From the NCBI GenBank assembly GCA_035440755.1, contig DAORND010000056.1, positions 1 through 19,493 on the forward strand: a stretch of DNA of 19,493 nt, given 5' to 3'. Below, piece by piece: positions 5,902 through 14,094 of the stretch. Every line of letters begins with the position of its first letter. Position 1 is the first letter of the stretch. This DNA comes from Aquimonas sp002352135. GTDB taxonomy: Bacteria; Pseudomonadota; Gammaproteobacteria; Xanthomonadales; Xanthomonadaceae. Under the pieces are notes generated by a model. That model was not told where the DNA came from and did not search any database. It saw nothing but the letters and a program-made list of their open reading frames with translations. The position numbers and the translations under genes are program-made.

Positions 5902-8589
5902 ATGTCGACGATTCCTGAAGCTGCTGCACTCCTGCTGTCCGCGTCGGCGGGTGGGCGAGATGTCGATCCGGCGGAGACGGCCGAATGGCTGCAGGCGCTG
6001 GACGCGGTGATTGCCCGTGAGGGCGTGGAGCGGGCGCAGTATCTGTTTGACCGTTTGGCGGATCATGCGCTGGCGCGTGGCGTGCAATCGGCACGCGCCC
6101 GGGTGACGCCCTACTGCAACAGCATTCCCCTGGCGCGGCAGCCGCATTACCCGGGCGATGACGCGCTGGAGGCGCGCCTGATGGCGGCGGTGCGCTGGAA
6201 TGCACTGGCGATGGTGATGCGCGCCAATCGCGAGTCCGCTGAACTGGGCGGACACATCGCCAGCTATGCCTCGGCAGCCGAATTGTTCGAGGTCGGCTTT
6301 CATCACTTCTTCAAGGCGGCAGGTCATCCGCAAGGCAGTGATCTGGTCTACTTCCAGCCGCACTCGGCACCCGGTGTGTATGCGCGCGCCTACCTCGAAG
6401 GCCATCTGAGTGAGGCCCAGTTGGAGCACTACCGTCGCGAGATTGGGGGCGGCGGTCTGAGCTCGTATCCGCATCCGTGGTTGATGCCCAGCTTCTGGCA
6501 ATTTCCGACCGGATCGATGGGCCTGGGGCCGATCAATGCGATTTATCAGGCGCGCTTTCTGCGCTATCTCGATCATCGCGGTTTGAGCACGGCCGGCGAG
6601 CGCCGCGTCTGGGGGTTCTTTGGCGATGGCGAAATGGACGAGCCGGAATCCATCGGTGCCCTGTCGCTGGCAGCGCGCGAGCGCCTCGATCACCTGACCT
6701 TTGTCATCAATTGCAATCTGCAACGTCTGGATGGCCCGGTGCGTGGCAACAGTCGCATCATCGACGAGCTGGAAGCGCTGTTCACCGGTGCAGGCTGGCA
6801 CGTGATAAAGGTGATCTGGTCATCGGATTGGGATCGCCTGTTTGCGCGCGATCAGGCGGGCGATCTGCTGCGCGCGTTTGCGCAGACGGTCGATGGTCAG
6901 TTCCAGACCTTGTCGGCCAATGATGGCGCCTACAACCGCGAGCGCTTTTTCCAACGCTCGCCAGAGCTGGCGGCGCTGGTGGCCGATCTGTCGGACCGCG
7001 ATATCGAACGCCTGCGCCGTGGTGGTCACGACAGCCACAAGTTGCATGCGGCCTACGCCGCTGCCGTGGCGCATCGCGGCCAACCGACGGTGATTCTGGC
7101 CAAGACCATGAAGGGCTATGGCATGGGCAGCGTCGGTCAGGGGCGGATGACCACGCATCAGCAGAAGACGCTGGAACAGAACGACCTGCTGGCGTTTCGT
7201 GATCGCTTCAACCTGCCGCTGGATGACGGCGCCGTGGAGGCGCTGCAGTTCTATCGACCAGCCGAACACAGCGCGGAAATGCGCTATCTGCATGAACGGC
7301 GCACGGCCTTGGGCGGTCATCTGCCGCGTCGCCGTAGTCACAGTGACGATGTCTTGTCGGTGCCCGTGGCCAGCCAGTTCGGTGGCTTTGCCCTGCAGGC
7401 CGAGCAGAAGTCGATGTCGACGACCATGGCGGTGGTTCGCATGTTGGGCAACCTGCTCAAAGACCCGAACCTCGGCGCGCGCGTGGTGCCTATCGTGGCG
7501 GACGAAGCGCGCACCTTCGGCATGGCCAGTCTGTTCCGCCAAGTCGGCATCTACGCACCGCATGGTCAACTCTACGAGCCGGAAGACCTGGGCTCGATGC
7601 TGTACTACCGCGAAGAAAGCAGCGGACAGATTCTGGAGGAAGGCATTTCCGAGGCGGGCGCGATCAGCTCGTGGATCGCCGCCGCAACCAGTTACAGCGT
7701 GCACAACCTGCCGATGCTGCCGTTCTACATCTACTACTCGATGTTCGGCTTTCAGCGCGTCGGTGACCTGATCTGGGCCGCAGCCGATCAGCGCGCAAGA
7801 GGCTTTCTGCTGGGGGCGACGGCAGGCCGCACCACGCTCAGTGGCGAGGGTCTGCAGCATCAGGACGGTGCCAGTCTGGCGATGTTTGCCACGGTGCCGA
7901 ACGCACGCGCCTTCGATCCGGCATTCGCCTTCGAGATCGCCTGGCTGCTGGAGCGCGGCATGCACGAGATGCTGGGCGAGCAGCGCGACGTCTTCTACTA
8001 CCTGACGGTGGGCAACGAAAACTACGCGCAACCGGATGCGCCCGGCGGCATATCGGCCGATGACGTGGCCTCGGGCTTGTATTGTTTTGCTGATGTGGCC
8101 GATGCGCAGGTCAATCTGCTGGGGTCCGGCGCGATCATGACCCAGGTGCTCGCCGCGCAGGCCTTGCTGCGCAAGGACTGGGGCATTGCCGCGCGCGTCT
8201 TCAGCGCCACCAGTTACAGCGAGCTGCAACGCGACGGCATGGCGTGTGAGCGTGCGCAGCGACTCGGTGCGGAGCCGCGCGTGTGCCGTGTCGCGCAGGT
8301 GCTCGGTGCGGATCGCGCCCCGGTCATCGCCGCCAGCGACTACGTGCGCGCCTGGCCCGAGCTGATCCGTGCCTACGTGCCGCAGCGCTACGTCACGCTG
8401 GGCACCGACGGCTTTGGTCGCAGTGATCGGCGCGCGGCCTTGCGGCGCTTCTTTGAAGTGGATGCCGAACACATCGTGTTGGCGGCGTTGAGCGCGCTCG
8501 CAGATGAGGGCACGGTGCAGTCAACGCTTCCCGCGCAGGCGCGGCAACGCTACGGTCTGTCGGATGAAGGCGAGCCGTGGCGGCGCTGA
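5902..8589 (+). CDS. aceE: Pyruvate dehydrogenase E1 component, homodimeric type
   Basis: 895 residues, close to the usual 886. It decarboxylates pyruvate with thiamine diphosphate and passes the acetyl group to the lipoyl arm of E2. Long stretches follow E. coli AceE: HIASYASAAELFEVGFHHFF (118-137), YFQPHSAPGVYARA (150-163), LSSYPHPWLMP (186-196), the diphosphate site GDGEMDEPE...NCNLQRLDGP (241-279), ILAKTMKGYGMG, DEARTFGM, ATSYSVHNLPMLPFYIYYSM and GTDGFGRSD near the end. The ATG at 5902 is chosen over one at 5839, which lies inside xthA and would add an unconserved 21-residue leader. The ribosome binding site is weak. Neither E2 (aceF) nor E3 (lpd) lies beside it, although they commonly follow; they must be elsewhere or this is a second E1 copy. 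Confidence 0.95.
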   Translation: MSTIPEAAALLLSASAGGRDVDPAETAEWLQALDAVIAREGVERAQYLFDRLADHALARGVQSARARVTPYCNSIPLARQPHYPGDDALEARLMAAVRWNALAMVMRANRESAELGGHIASYASAAELFEVGFHHFFKAAGHPQGSDLVYFQPHSAPGVYARAYLEGHLSEAQLEHYRREIGGGGLSSYPHPWLMPSFWQFPTGSMGLGPINAIYQARFLRYLDHRGLSTAGERRVWGFFGDGEMDEPESIGALSLAARERLDHLTFVINCNLQRLDGPVRGNSRIIDELEALFTGAGWHVIKVIWSSDWDRLFARDQAGDLLRAFAQTVDGQFQTLSANDGAYNRERFFQRSPELAALVADLSDRDIERLRRGGHDSHKLHAAYAAAVAHRGQPTVILAKTMKGYGMGSVGQGRMTTHQQKTLEQNDLLAFRDRFNLPLDDGAVEALQFYRPAEHSAEMRYLHERRTALGGHLPRRRSHSDDVLSVPVASQFGGFALQAEQKSMSTTMAVVRMLGNLLKDPNLGARVVPIVADEARTFGMASLFRQVGIYAPHGQLYEPEDLGSMLYYREESSGQILEEGISEAGAISSWIAAATSYSVHNLPMLPFYIYYSMFGFQRVGDLIWAAADQRARGFLLGATAGRTTLSGEGLQHQDGASLAMFATVPNARAFDPAFAFEIAWLLERGMHEMLGEQRDVFYYLTVGNENYAQPDAPGGISADDVASGLYCFADVADAQVNLLGSGAIMTQVLAAQALLRKDWGIAARVFSATSYSELQRDGMACERAQRLGAEPRVCRVAQVLGADRAPVIAASDYVRAWPELIRAYVPQRYVTLGTDGFGRSDRRAALRRFFEVDAEHIVLAALSALADEGTVQSTLPAQARQRYGLSDEGEPWRR

Positions 8590-8631
8590 GGATGGCCGAT
8601 ACGGTTGGCACTGGATCACGGTTTGTCGGGT

Positions 8632-8667
8632 TTGACATGCGGCAACCTTGTTTGTCGTAAGGCTGCC
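8632..8667 (+). promoter_or_regulatory. Candidate promoter with overlapping inverted repeat upstream of the GH44 gene
   Basis: A perfect -35 hexamer TTGACA occurs at 8632-8637. Seventeen bases later the -10 is poor (TCGTAA). Overlapping the spacer and -10 is an imperfect 9-bp inverted repeat, GGCAACCTT (8641-8649) and AAGGCTGCC (8659-8667), with one central mismatch. Its position over the promoter suggests an operator; it could also be the aceE terminator, though it lacks a T-run. Confidence 0.35.
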
Positions 8668-8698
8668 TTGAACCTCTTCCACTGCAGTGAGATTTCCC

Positions 8699-10676
8699 GT
8701 GTCACAAACAAGTCGCTGGTTGAAAGTTGCCGCGTGCATGCTGCTGTGTGCCGCGGAGGTGGCGAGTGCCGCATCCGAACGCATTGTGTACGGCGATGGA
8801 CTGAGCTCGGGATTCGAGAACTGGAGCTGGGCGAGTAGCAATTTCGCGCAGACCGGCGTGGTGCATGGCGGAACCCAGGCAATCTCGTTCGAGCCGGATG
8901 GTTGGGCGGGGATCTATGTGCATGCGAGCGCGCCCATCGGCTTTGCCGAGCACACGGCGCTACGCCTGTATGTGCGCGGTGCCGCGCCGGGTGCGCAGCA
9001 GCTCACGCTGTCGTTCCAGCTTGGACAGACCACGGTCTGGGAGATGGATGCCAACAGTGTGATCGCGGGTGGCAGCGTGTCGGCGACCGAATGGCGAGTG
9101 GTGAACATCGCTTTCAGCGGCGCACCCGCCAGCCACTTCGACGGCCTCATCCTGTCGGATCGTTCGGGTGGCAATCAGACGGCGGTGTATGTCGACGACA
9201 TCGTGTTGACCGAAGGCGCACCGCCTCCGCCGCCGACCCCAGTTGCTTTGAGCGTCGACGTGCAGAGCAATCGGCGCGCCATCGATCCCATGATCTATGG
9301 CGTCAACTTCGGCAGTAACGCCCAGCATGCACGCTTGCACTATCCGACGCGCCGTTGGGGCGGCAACAGCACCACGCGGTACAACTGGCAGTTCGACGTG
9401 CACAACACGGCGGGTGACTGGTTCTACCAGAACATTGGGGATGGCAATGGCAACAATCTGCCTGCCGGCTCAACGGCAAATGCTTTTGTCACCGATACTC
9501 GAGCGCAAGGTGGCGATCCGCTGATCACCTTGCCCACCATTGGCTGGGTGCCGAAAGATGATCGCAGCAAGCGTTGGTCGTTCTCGGTCGTCAAGTACGG
9601 TGCTCAGACGCAGAACGAATGCACCTACTTTGGTGCCGATCCTGCCGCCTGGCCGGAATGGTGCGAGGAAGATGCGGGCAACGGCCTGTGTTCAAGCGGT
9701 CCGCATTGCGTGAATGGAAAAATTACTGGTAATGACCCAGCAGACACGTCGAAGCCTGTGGGCACGAGCTATGCGGCCGATTGGGTCACCCACCTGCGCG
9801 ACCAGCACGGTCCCGGCGTCGTCACGCTGTTTGCGCTCGATAATGAGGCCATGTTGTGGAACAGCACGCATCGCGACATCCATCCAACGGCGCCGACCTA
9901 CGACGAAGTCTGGAGCAGAGGCCGTGATGTGGCGCTGGTGGTCAAAGCGATCGAACCGCAAGCGAAGATCTTCGGACCAGTGACTTGGGGGTGGTGCGAC
10001 TACTTCTCGTCCGCCTCGGATGCTGCTTTGGGAAATTGCTATGACGGGCCCGACCGGCAGGCGCATGGCGGATTGCCCTTTGTGGAGTGGTATCTGCAAC
10101 AGGTCTGCGCGGTACAGCAGAGCACGGGTGTGCGGCCGGTCGACTACCTTGATCTGCACTATTACCCGCAGGGCGATGGCGTTGATGGACTCAACAACGA
10201 CATCAGCTACGGCGAGTCGCCCGATGTCGCGGCACGACGGTTTCGCTCGCTGCGTGAACTTTACGACCCGAGCTGGAATGCGGAGTCGTGGATCGGTGGG
10301 ACCTCCGAACCCAATCCCTATCTGTTGCGCCGTGCCCGTGCGGCCATTGATGCGCGTTGCCCCGGCGTCAAGCTGGCGCTGACCGAATACAAGTGGGGAC
10401 CGGACGACGGCTTGACTGGCACCTTGGCGCAGGCGGAGTTGCTGGCGATTTTTGGGCGCGAAGGCGTCGATTACGCGACGCGTTGGGTGGCGCCGGAGGA
10501 CAACACACTGGCCGAGCAGGCATTCAAGTTGTTCCTCAATTTTGATGGTCAGTTCACGCGCCTGACCGGGCATAGCGTCGCTGCCACATCGGCGGACGAG
10601 AACAACGTCGGCGTGTACGCCATTGATGGTGGCAACGACCGTCTGTACGTGCTGGTCTTCAATCGCAGCCTGCTGA
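8699..10676 (+). CDS. Secreted glycoside hydrolase family 44 (endoglucanase/xyloglucanase type), 3' end lost in gap
   Basis: 659 residues are visible before the N run. Start: the GTG at 8699 gives a compact signal peptide (SRWLKV, hydrophobic core, cleavage after ASA near residue 24); a GTG at 8687 is the alternative. Residues about 27-173 look like a beta-sandwich accessory or carbohydrate-binding domain ending in VYVDDIVL. A proline linker (174-180) follows, then the GH44 catalytic domain from about 186: DPMIYGVNFGS, TRRWGGNSTTRYNW, LITLPTIGWVPKD, FALDNEAMLWNSTHRDIHP and ALTEYKWGPDDG. By family knowledge Glu383 (DNE) is the acid/base and Glu563 (TEY) the nucleophile; both are present. GH44 enzymes cut beta-1,4-glucans and xyloglucan outside the cell. 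The C-terminal beta domain runs into the gap, so total length and any further domains are unknown. Confidence 0.85.
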
Positions 10677-10776
10677 NNNNNNNNNNNNNNNNNNNNNNNN
10701 NNNNNNNNNNNNNNNNNNNNNNNNNNNNNNNNNNNNNNNNNNNNNNNNNNNNNNNNNNNNNNNNNNNNNNNNNNNN
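10677..10776. other. Assembly gap (100 N)
   Basis: Exactly 100 N, the usual placeholder for a join of unknown size. It cuts the 3' end of the GH44 gene. Reading frame and distance across it carry no information. Confidence 0.98.
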
Positions 10777-10812
10777 TGATTGGCGGGGAGGCACTGGGTT
10801 CCCAGGCCATTC

Positions 10813-11472
10813 TCAGTTTGCGCGATAGATGCGCATCGGCTGAGCCCACTGGCCGGGCAAGCGCCGCGCCAATCGGAACAGCCCCAATGCGTCGATTTCC
10901 CGTGTCCACTTGGCGTTGACGTAGAGCAGCCACAGTGGACGCGGCTGGCGTCGCAAGGACGCGCTCACCTGTTGCAGATGGGCGCGCAGCACGTCGGCGG
11001 AAAAGGGGTTGTAGAGATACAGGTGGCTGTAGTCATCCAACGCGGCAAAGGTCGCCGCATCGCCTGCGTGGACTTGGCATCGTGATGGCTCGACGCCTAG
11101 TCGGGCGAAGTTCTGTCGTGCGATCTGCACCAGATCCTCGGCGAGTTCCAGCCCGTCGACGCGGGCAAACGGATAGTCGAGCATCACCCGCATGGCGCTG
11201 CCCTTGCCGGAGCCGACATCCAGAATGCAGTGCGTCGGCGCGATGACCAGCGAGTCCAGCAAGCGCTGCAGCGCCTGATCACTGGACGGCGTGCTGCGCA
11301 CCGCATGACGTGGATCGAGGCCGACGTCTTCCGGTAGCACGACCCCTGAGAAATCCAGACCAGGGTCCTGTTCGCACCGCGTGTAGAAACGATGCTCCCA
11401 ACTGGCCGGTGCCCAGCGCCGTCCGAGTTGATGCAATTTCGTCCACCAGTGGGATCGATGTGGCTTACGCAT
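10813..11472 (-). CDS. Class I SAM-dependent methyltransferase
   Basis: 219 residues from the ATG at 11472; a longer start at 11559 would add 29 residues with poor composition. A Rossmann methyltransferase core is visible: motif I CILDVGSGKGSAMRVM (82-97), VDGLELAEDLVQIAR (105-119) for the adenosine-binding acidic loop, HAGDAATF (135-142) and YLYNPF (152-157), whose NPF resembles the N/D-P-P-F/Y motif IV of amino- and protein methyltransferases. The substrate is unknown. It is transcribed away from the BtaA-family gene, sharing a 165-bp intergenic region. It could methylate the product of that locus (a BtaB-like role), but I see no specific BtaB signature, so that is speculation from position only. 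Confidence 0.7.
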   Translation of the reverse strand: MRKPHRSHWWTKLHQLGRRWAPASWEHRFYTRCEQDPGLDFSGVVLPEDVGLDPRHAVRSTPSSDQALQRLLDSLVIAPTHCILDVGSGKGSAMRVMLDYPFARVDGLELAEDLVQIARQNFARLGVEPSRCQVHAGDAATFAALDDYSHLYLYNPFSADVLRAHLQQVSASLRRQPRPLWLLYVNAKWTREIDALGLFRLARRLPGQWAQPMRIYRAN

Positions 11473-11518
11473 GCCGTGCTGTTCCGGGGTGTTCCGCCAC
11501 CGCGCATTGCGCGCGCTG

Positions 11519-11550
11519 CCGATGACAGTCTCGCGGCAGTCCGATGACAG
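11519..11550. promoter_or_regulatory. Direct repeats in the divergent promoter region
   Basis: Two perfect copies of CCGATGACAG lie at 11519-11528 and 11541-11550, 22 bp from start to start, about two helical turns, between the divergent methyltransferase and BtaA-family genes. The spacing fits a dimeric regulator bound to one face of DNA. No clear sigma-70 boxes were found beside them. Confidence 0.4.
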
Positions 11551-11609
11551 CGGCTTCATCGCGCCGACACGGCAGCGTCATTTGCGCCACGTGTACTGCA
11601 CGGCGGATT

Positions 11610-11624
11610 GCCCCGCTGCGGGGC
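11610..11624 (+). promoter_or_regulatory. GC hairpin in the leader just before the BtaA-family start
   Basis: GCCCCG-CTG-CGGGGC forms a 6-bp all-GC stem ending 13 bases before the ATG at 11638, where no clear Shine-Dalgarno sequence is present. It could influence translation initiation. It could equally be a chance structure in GC-rich DNA. Confidence 0.3.
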
Positions 11625-11637
11625 GTGCGAGAACGCC

Positions 11638-12864
11638 ATGAGCACCAAGACCCTGATCGATTCCGCCGTCATCAACTCCACCACGCAAGGGCGCAAGGGC
11701 TGGTCGGATCGCCTGTTCGCGCACTGGTTCAATCGACTGGTGTATGCGCAGATCTGGGAAGACCCGGTGGTCGATCTCGAAGCCCTGCAACTCAAGCCCG
11801 GCGCGCAGGTACTGAGTATTTCGTCGGGAGGATGCAATGCGCTGGCCTACCTGAGCGCCGATCCGTCCGCCGTGCATGTGGTGGATCTGAATGCGGCGCA
11901 TCTGGCGATGCTGGAACTCAAGCGCGCAGCCCTGCGTGGCCTGCCCGAATCCGGCGATCTGCTGGCGTTTCTTGCTGATGCGGCACAGCCGGAGAATGCG
12001 CAACGCTATCGCGAGCACATCGCGCCGCTGTTGCCTGAAGAGGCGCGCGAGTGGTGGGAAACCACCGACTGGCTGGGTCGCCCGCGTTGGCGCATGTTTA
12101 CTCGCCATGCGTACCGACACGGGCTGCTCGGGCTGTTCATTGGCTTTTCGCATTGGCTGGCGAAGCGACTCGGCGGCGATCTGTCGAAGATGACCGAGGC
12201 TCGCTCCATGGACGAACAGGCGGCCTTGTTCGAGCGCCATGTCGCGCCGCTGTTCCGCACTCGCCTGCTGAAGTTTCTCTGCGAGCGCCCGGCCGCGCTT
12301 TACAGCTTGGGTATTCCACCCGCGCAGTTCGATGCGCTGAAGGCCGATGCGGCTGCCGAGGGCATGAGCCTGCCGGCGTTGTTCGAAGATCGCATGCGTC
12401 ATCTCGCCTGCGATTTCCCGTATGCGGAAAACTGTTTCGCGGCGCAGGCCTTTGCGCGTCGCTATGACATCCAGCGACCGACGCAATTGCCGATGTACCT
12501 GCAACCGCAGCACCACGAAGCGATCCGTTCGCGCCTTGATCGCCTGCACCCGCGTCACATGACCTTGACCGCGTTTCTGCAGAGTCGTCCGGCGCAGTCG
12601 ATGGATGCCTATCTGTTTCTGGATGCGCAGGACTGGATGGACGATGCGCAACTGATCGCGCTGTGGCGTGAGGTCAATCGCACCGCCGCGCCCGGCGCGC
12701 GTGTCGTGTTCCGCAGTGGCGGCAAGACCTCGCCACTCGAATCGCGCTTGCCTGCGGAGATTCTCGCGCAGTGGCGCACGGATCTGGCCTACAACGCGTC
12801 CTTGTATGCGAAGGATCGCTCGGCGATTTACGGCGGCGTGCATCTGTATCAGAAGCAGGCTTGA
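11638..12864 (+). CDS. BtaA-family (DUF3419) SAM:diacylglycerol 3-amino-3-carboxypropyltransferase
   Basis: 408 residues from the ATG at 11638. BtaA moves the aminocarboxypropyl group of S-adenosylmethionine onto diacylglycerol, giving diacylglyceryl-homoserine, the first step to betaine lipids. Family hallmarks are present: RLVYAQIWEDPVVDLEAL (33-50), VLSISSGGCNALAYLSADP (58-76) as the SAM-binding loop, and VHVVDLNAAHLAMLELK; the C-terminal half contains FLDAQDWMDD and VVFRSGGKTSPLE, typical of the second domain. It is followed 3 bases later by an acyltransferase gene, so the two are coupled, and it faces a methyltransferase gene. No typical BtaB is evident in the window. The family call is firm; the exact lipid made is inferred. 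Confidence 0.82.
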   Translation: MSTKTLIDSAVINSTTQGRKGWSDRLFAHWFNRLVYAQIWEDPVVDLEALQLKPGAQVLSISSGGCNALAYLSADPSAVHVVDLNAAHLAMLELKRAALRGLPESGDLLAFLADAAQPENAQRYREHIAPLLPEEAREWWETTDWLGRPRWRMFTRHAYRHGLLGLFIGFSHWLAKRLGGDLSKMTEARSMDEQAALFERHVAPLFRTRLLKFLCERPAALYSLGIPPAQFDALKADAAAEGMSLPALFEDRMRHLACDFPYAENCFAAQAFARRYDIQRPTQLPMYLQPQHHEAIRSRLDRLHPRHMTLTAFLQSRPAQSMDAYLFLDAQDWMDDAQLIALWREVNRTAAPGARVVFRSGGKTSPLESRLPAEILAQWRTDLAYNASLYAKDRSAIYGGVHLYQKQA

Positions 12865-12867
12865 GTC

Positions 12868-13994
12868 GTGCGCCATCCGCTGGCTCGTACGGTGGTAGAG
12901 GACACGCCAGCAGGCAGCTGGGAGGCCGCGCAGGAAACCGCGACCGGTGAGGATTCGCTTGCCTGGATGGACGCGGACGGTTGCGTTGAAGCCGCGCACT
13001 GGGTCGCCAATGTCGATGCCCGTATCGTCCGTCTGCGGCATCAAGAGTCCAGCCTGCCACTGTTTCTGGACGGTCCGCACGCGGCGTACAACAGCTACGT
13101 GGCGGGTGCCCGCGCGGCGTGGCTCGAATACGCCGCGCACGAAGCATTGCGCTCCGCATCACCAACCAGACAGAGGTTGTTGAAAGGGCTCGCCATCGCG
13201 CCCTTGGCGCTAGCACGTGCCGCCTTTGCAGCCGCCGGATTCACCCGCGCGGCATGGTTCGACAATCCGCTGTTTTCGACACAACTGGGCTCGCCTGTGT
13301 TGGCGTCAAACGTGGCGCATTGGCGCGCCTTGGCCCTGCCACAGACGGCGGGTCGAGCGCTGTTCTGGCGCAATGTCTGTGCCGACGTGGAGCCCGTGTT
13401 GCCGAGCGCCTTGCGGGCGGATGGGTGGCGTCTGTTGCCCGCCCGTCTGGTCTATCTATGCGACCCGTCCAGCAGCGACTTGTGGAAGCGCAACCATGTG
13501 CGCCGCGATCACAAATTGATGCGCAGCGACGGTGTCGACTGGGTGCCGCACGCGCAATTGACGGTCGAGGATATTCCTGCCCTGAGGCGCTGTTTTCGCG
13601 CCGTGTTTTTCGACAAGCACTCGGCCCTGAATCCCGACTTCACGGATGCCTTCTTCGCCCGTTGCCTGCAGCCGGATTCGCCGCTGGAACTGCTCGCGCT
13701 GCGCTGGCAAGGCCAACTCGTCGGCGTGCTTGCGCTCTACATCCAGCATGGCTGGCTTACCACGCCACTGATCGGCTACGACACGACTGCGCCCGGTCCC
13801 TTGGGCCTGTATCGGCGACTGATGGCGCGACTGTTGTGGGAAGCCAAGGATCGCGGACTGCGTCTGCACTACAGCTCGGGTGCAGGCGACTTCAAACGTC
13901 ACCGCGGCGGAGAACCGGTGCTGGAATTCACCGCCGTGCATAGCGGTGCGCTGAGTGGGCCGAAGCGCTGGATGTTCGAGCAGATCGCCGATCA
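12868..13994 (+). CDS. GNAT/FemAB-like acyltransferase, 3' end in gap
   Basis: About 375 residues from a GTG located 3 bases after the BtaA-family stop, indicating translational coupling. The second half reads as a GNAT/BioF2-like fold: LVYLCDPSSSDLWKRNHVRR (Trp and basic residues typical of the family), LTVEDIPALRRCFRAVFFDK, LELLALRWQGQLVGVLALYI, then LIGYDTTAPGPLGLYRRLMA and LHYSSGAGDFKRHRGGEPVL near the end. Proteins of this class N-acylate amines using acyl-CoA or acyl-ACP. Next to an enzyme that makes a free-amine homoserine lipid, N-acylation of that amine is an attractive hypothesis but is not shown by sequence. The family is usually about 370-400 residues, so only a short tail is missing in the gap. 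Confidence 0.65.
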
Positions 13995-14094
13995 NNNNNN
14001 NNNNNNNNNNNNNNNNNNNNNNNNNNNNNNNNNNNNNNNNNNNNNNNNNNNNNNNNNNNNNNNNNNNNNNNNNNNNNNNNNNNNNNNNNNNNNN
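13995..14094. other. Assembly gap (100 N)
   Basis: Exactly 100 N. It removes the end of the acyltransferase gene and the start of the SDR/DoxX gene. The latter lacks about 100 expected residues, so the true gap is probably at least 300 bp. Confidence 0.98.

Noticed and set aside
4778..6205. 475-residue open frame on the minus strand
   Set aside because: It runs antisense through xthA and into aceE, both firmly identified, and has Arg/Pro/His-rich shadow composition. Only its last part (4778-5092) lies outside known genes.
6820..8472. 550-residue open frame on the minus strand inside aceE
   Set aside because: Antisense shadow of a highly conserved gene in GC-rich DNA; no ribosome binding site and no family resemblance.
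9692..10933. 413-residue minus-strand frame crossing gap 1
   Set aside because: It is open only because N codons were read through, and it lies antisense to the GH44 catalytic domain.
11578..13140. 520-residue minus-strand frame opposite the BtaA-family gene
   Set aside because: Composition is typical of an antisense shadow, while the plus strand has clear BtaA motifs.
13119..13943. 274-residue plus-strand frame within the acyltransferase gene
   Set aside because: Alternative frame rich in Arg, Ala and Gly with no motifs; the coupled GTG-start frame has the GNAT-like features.
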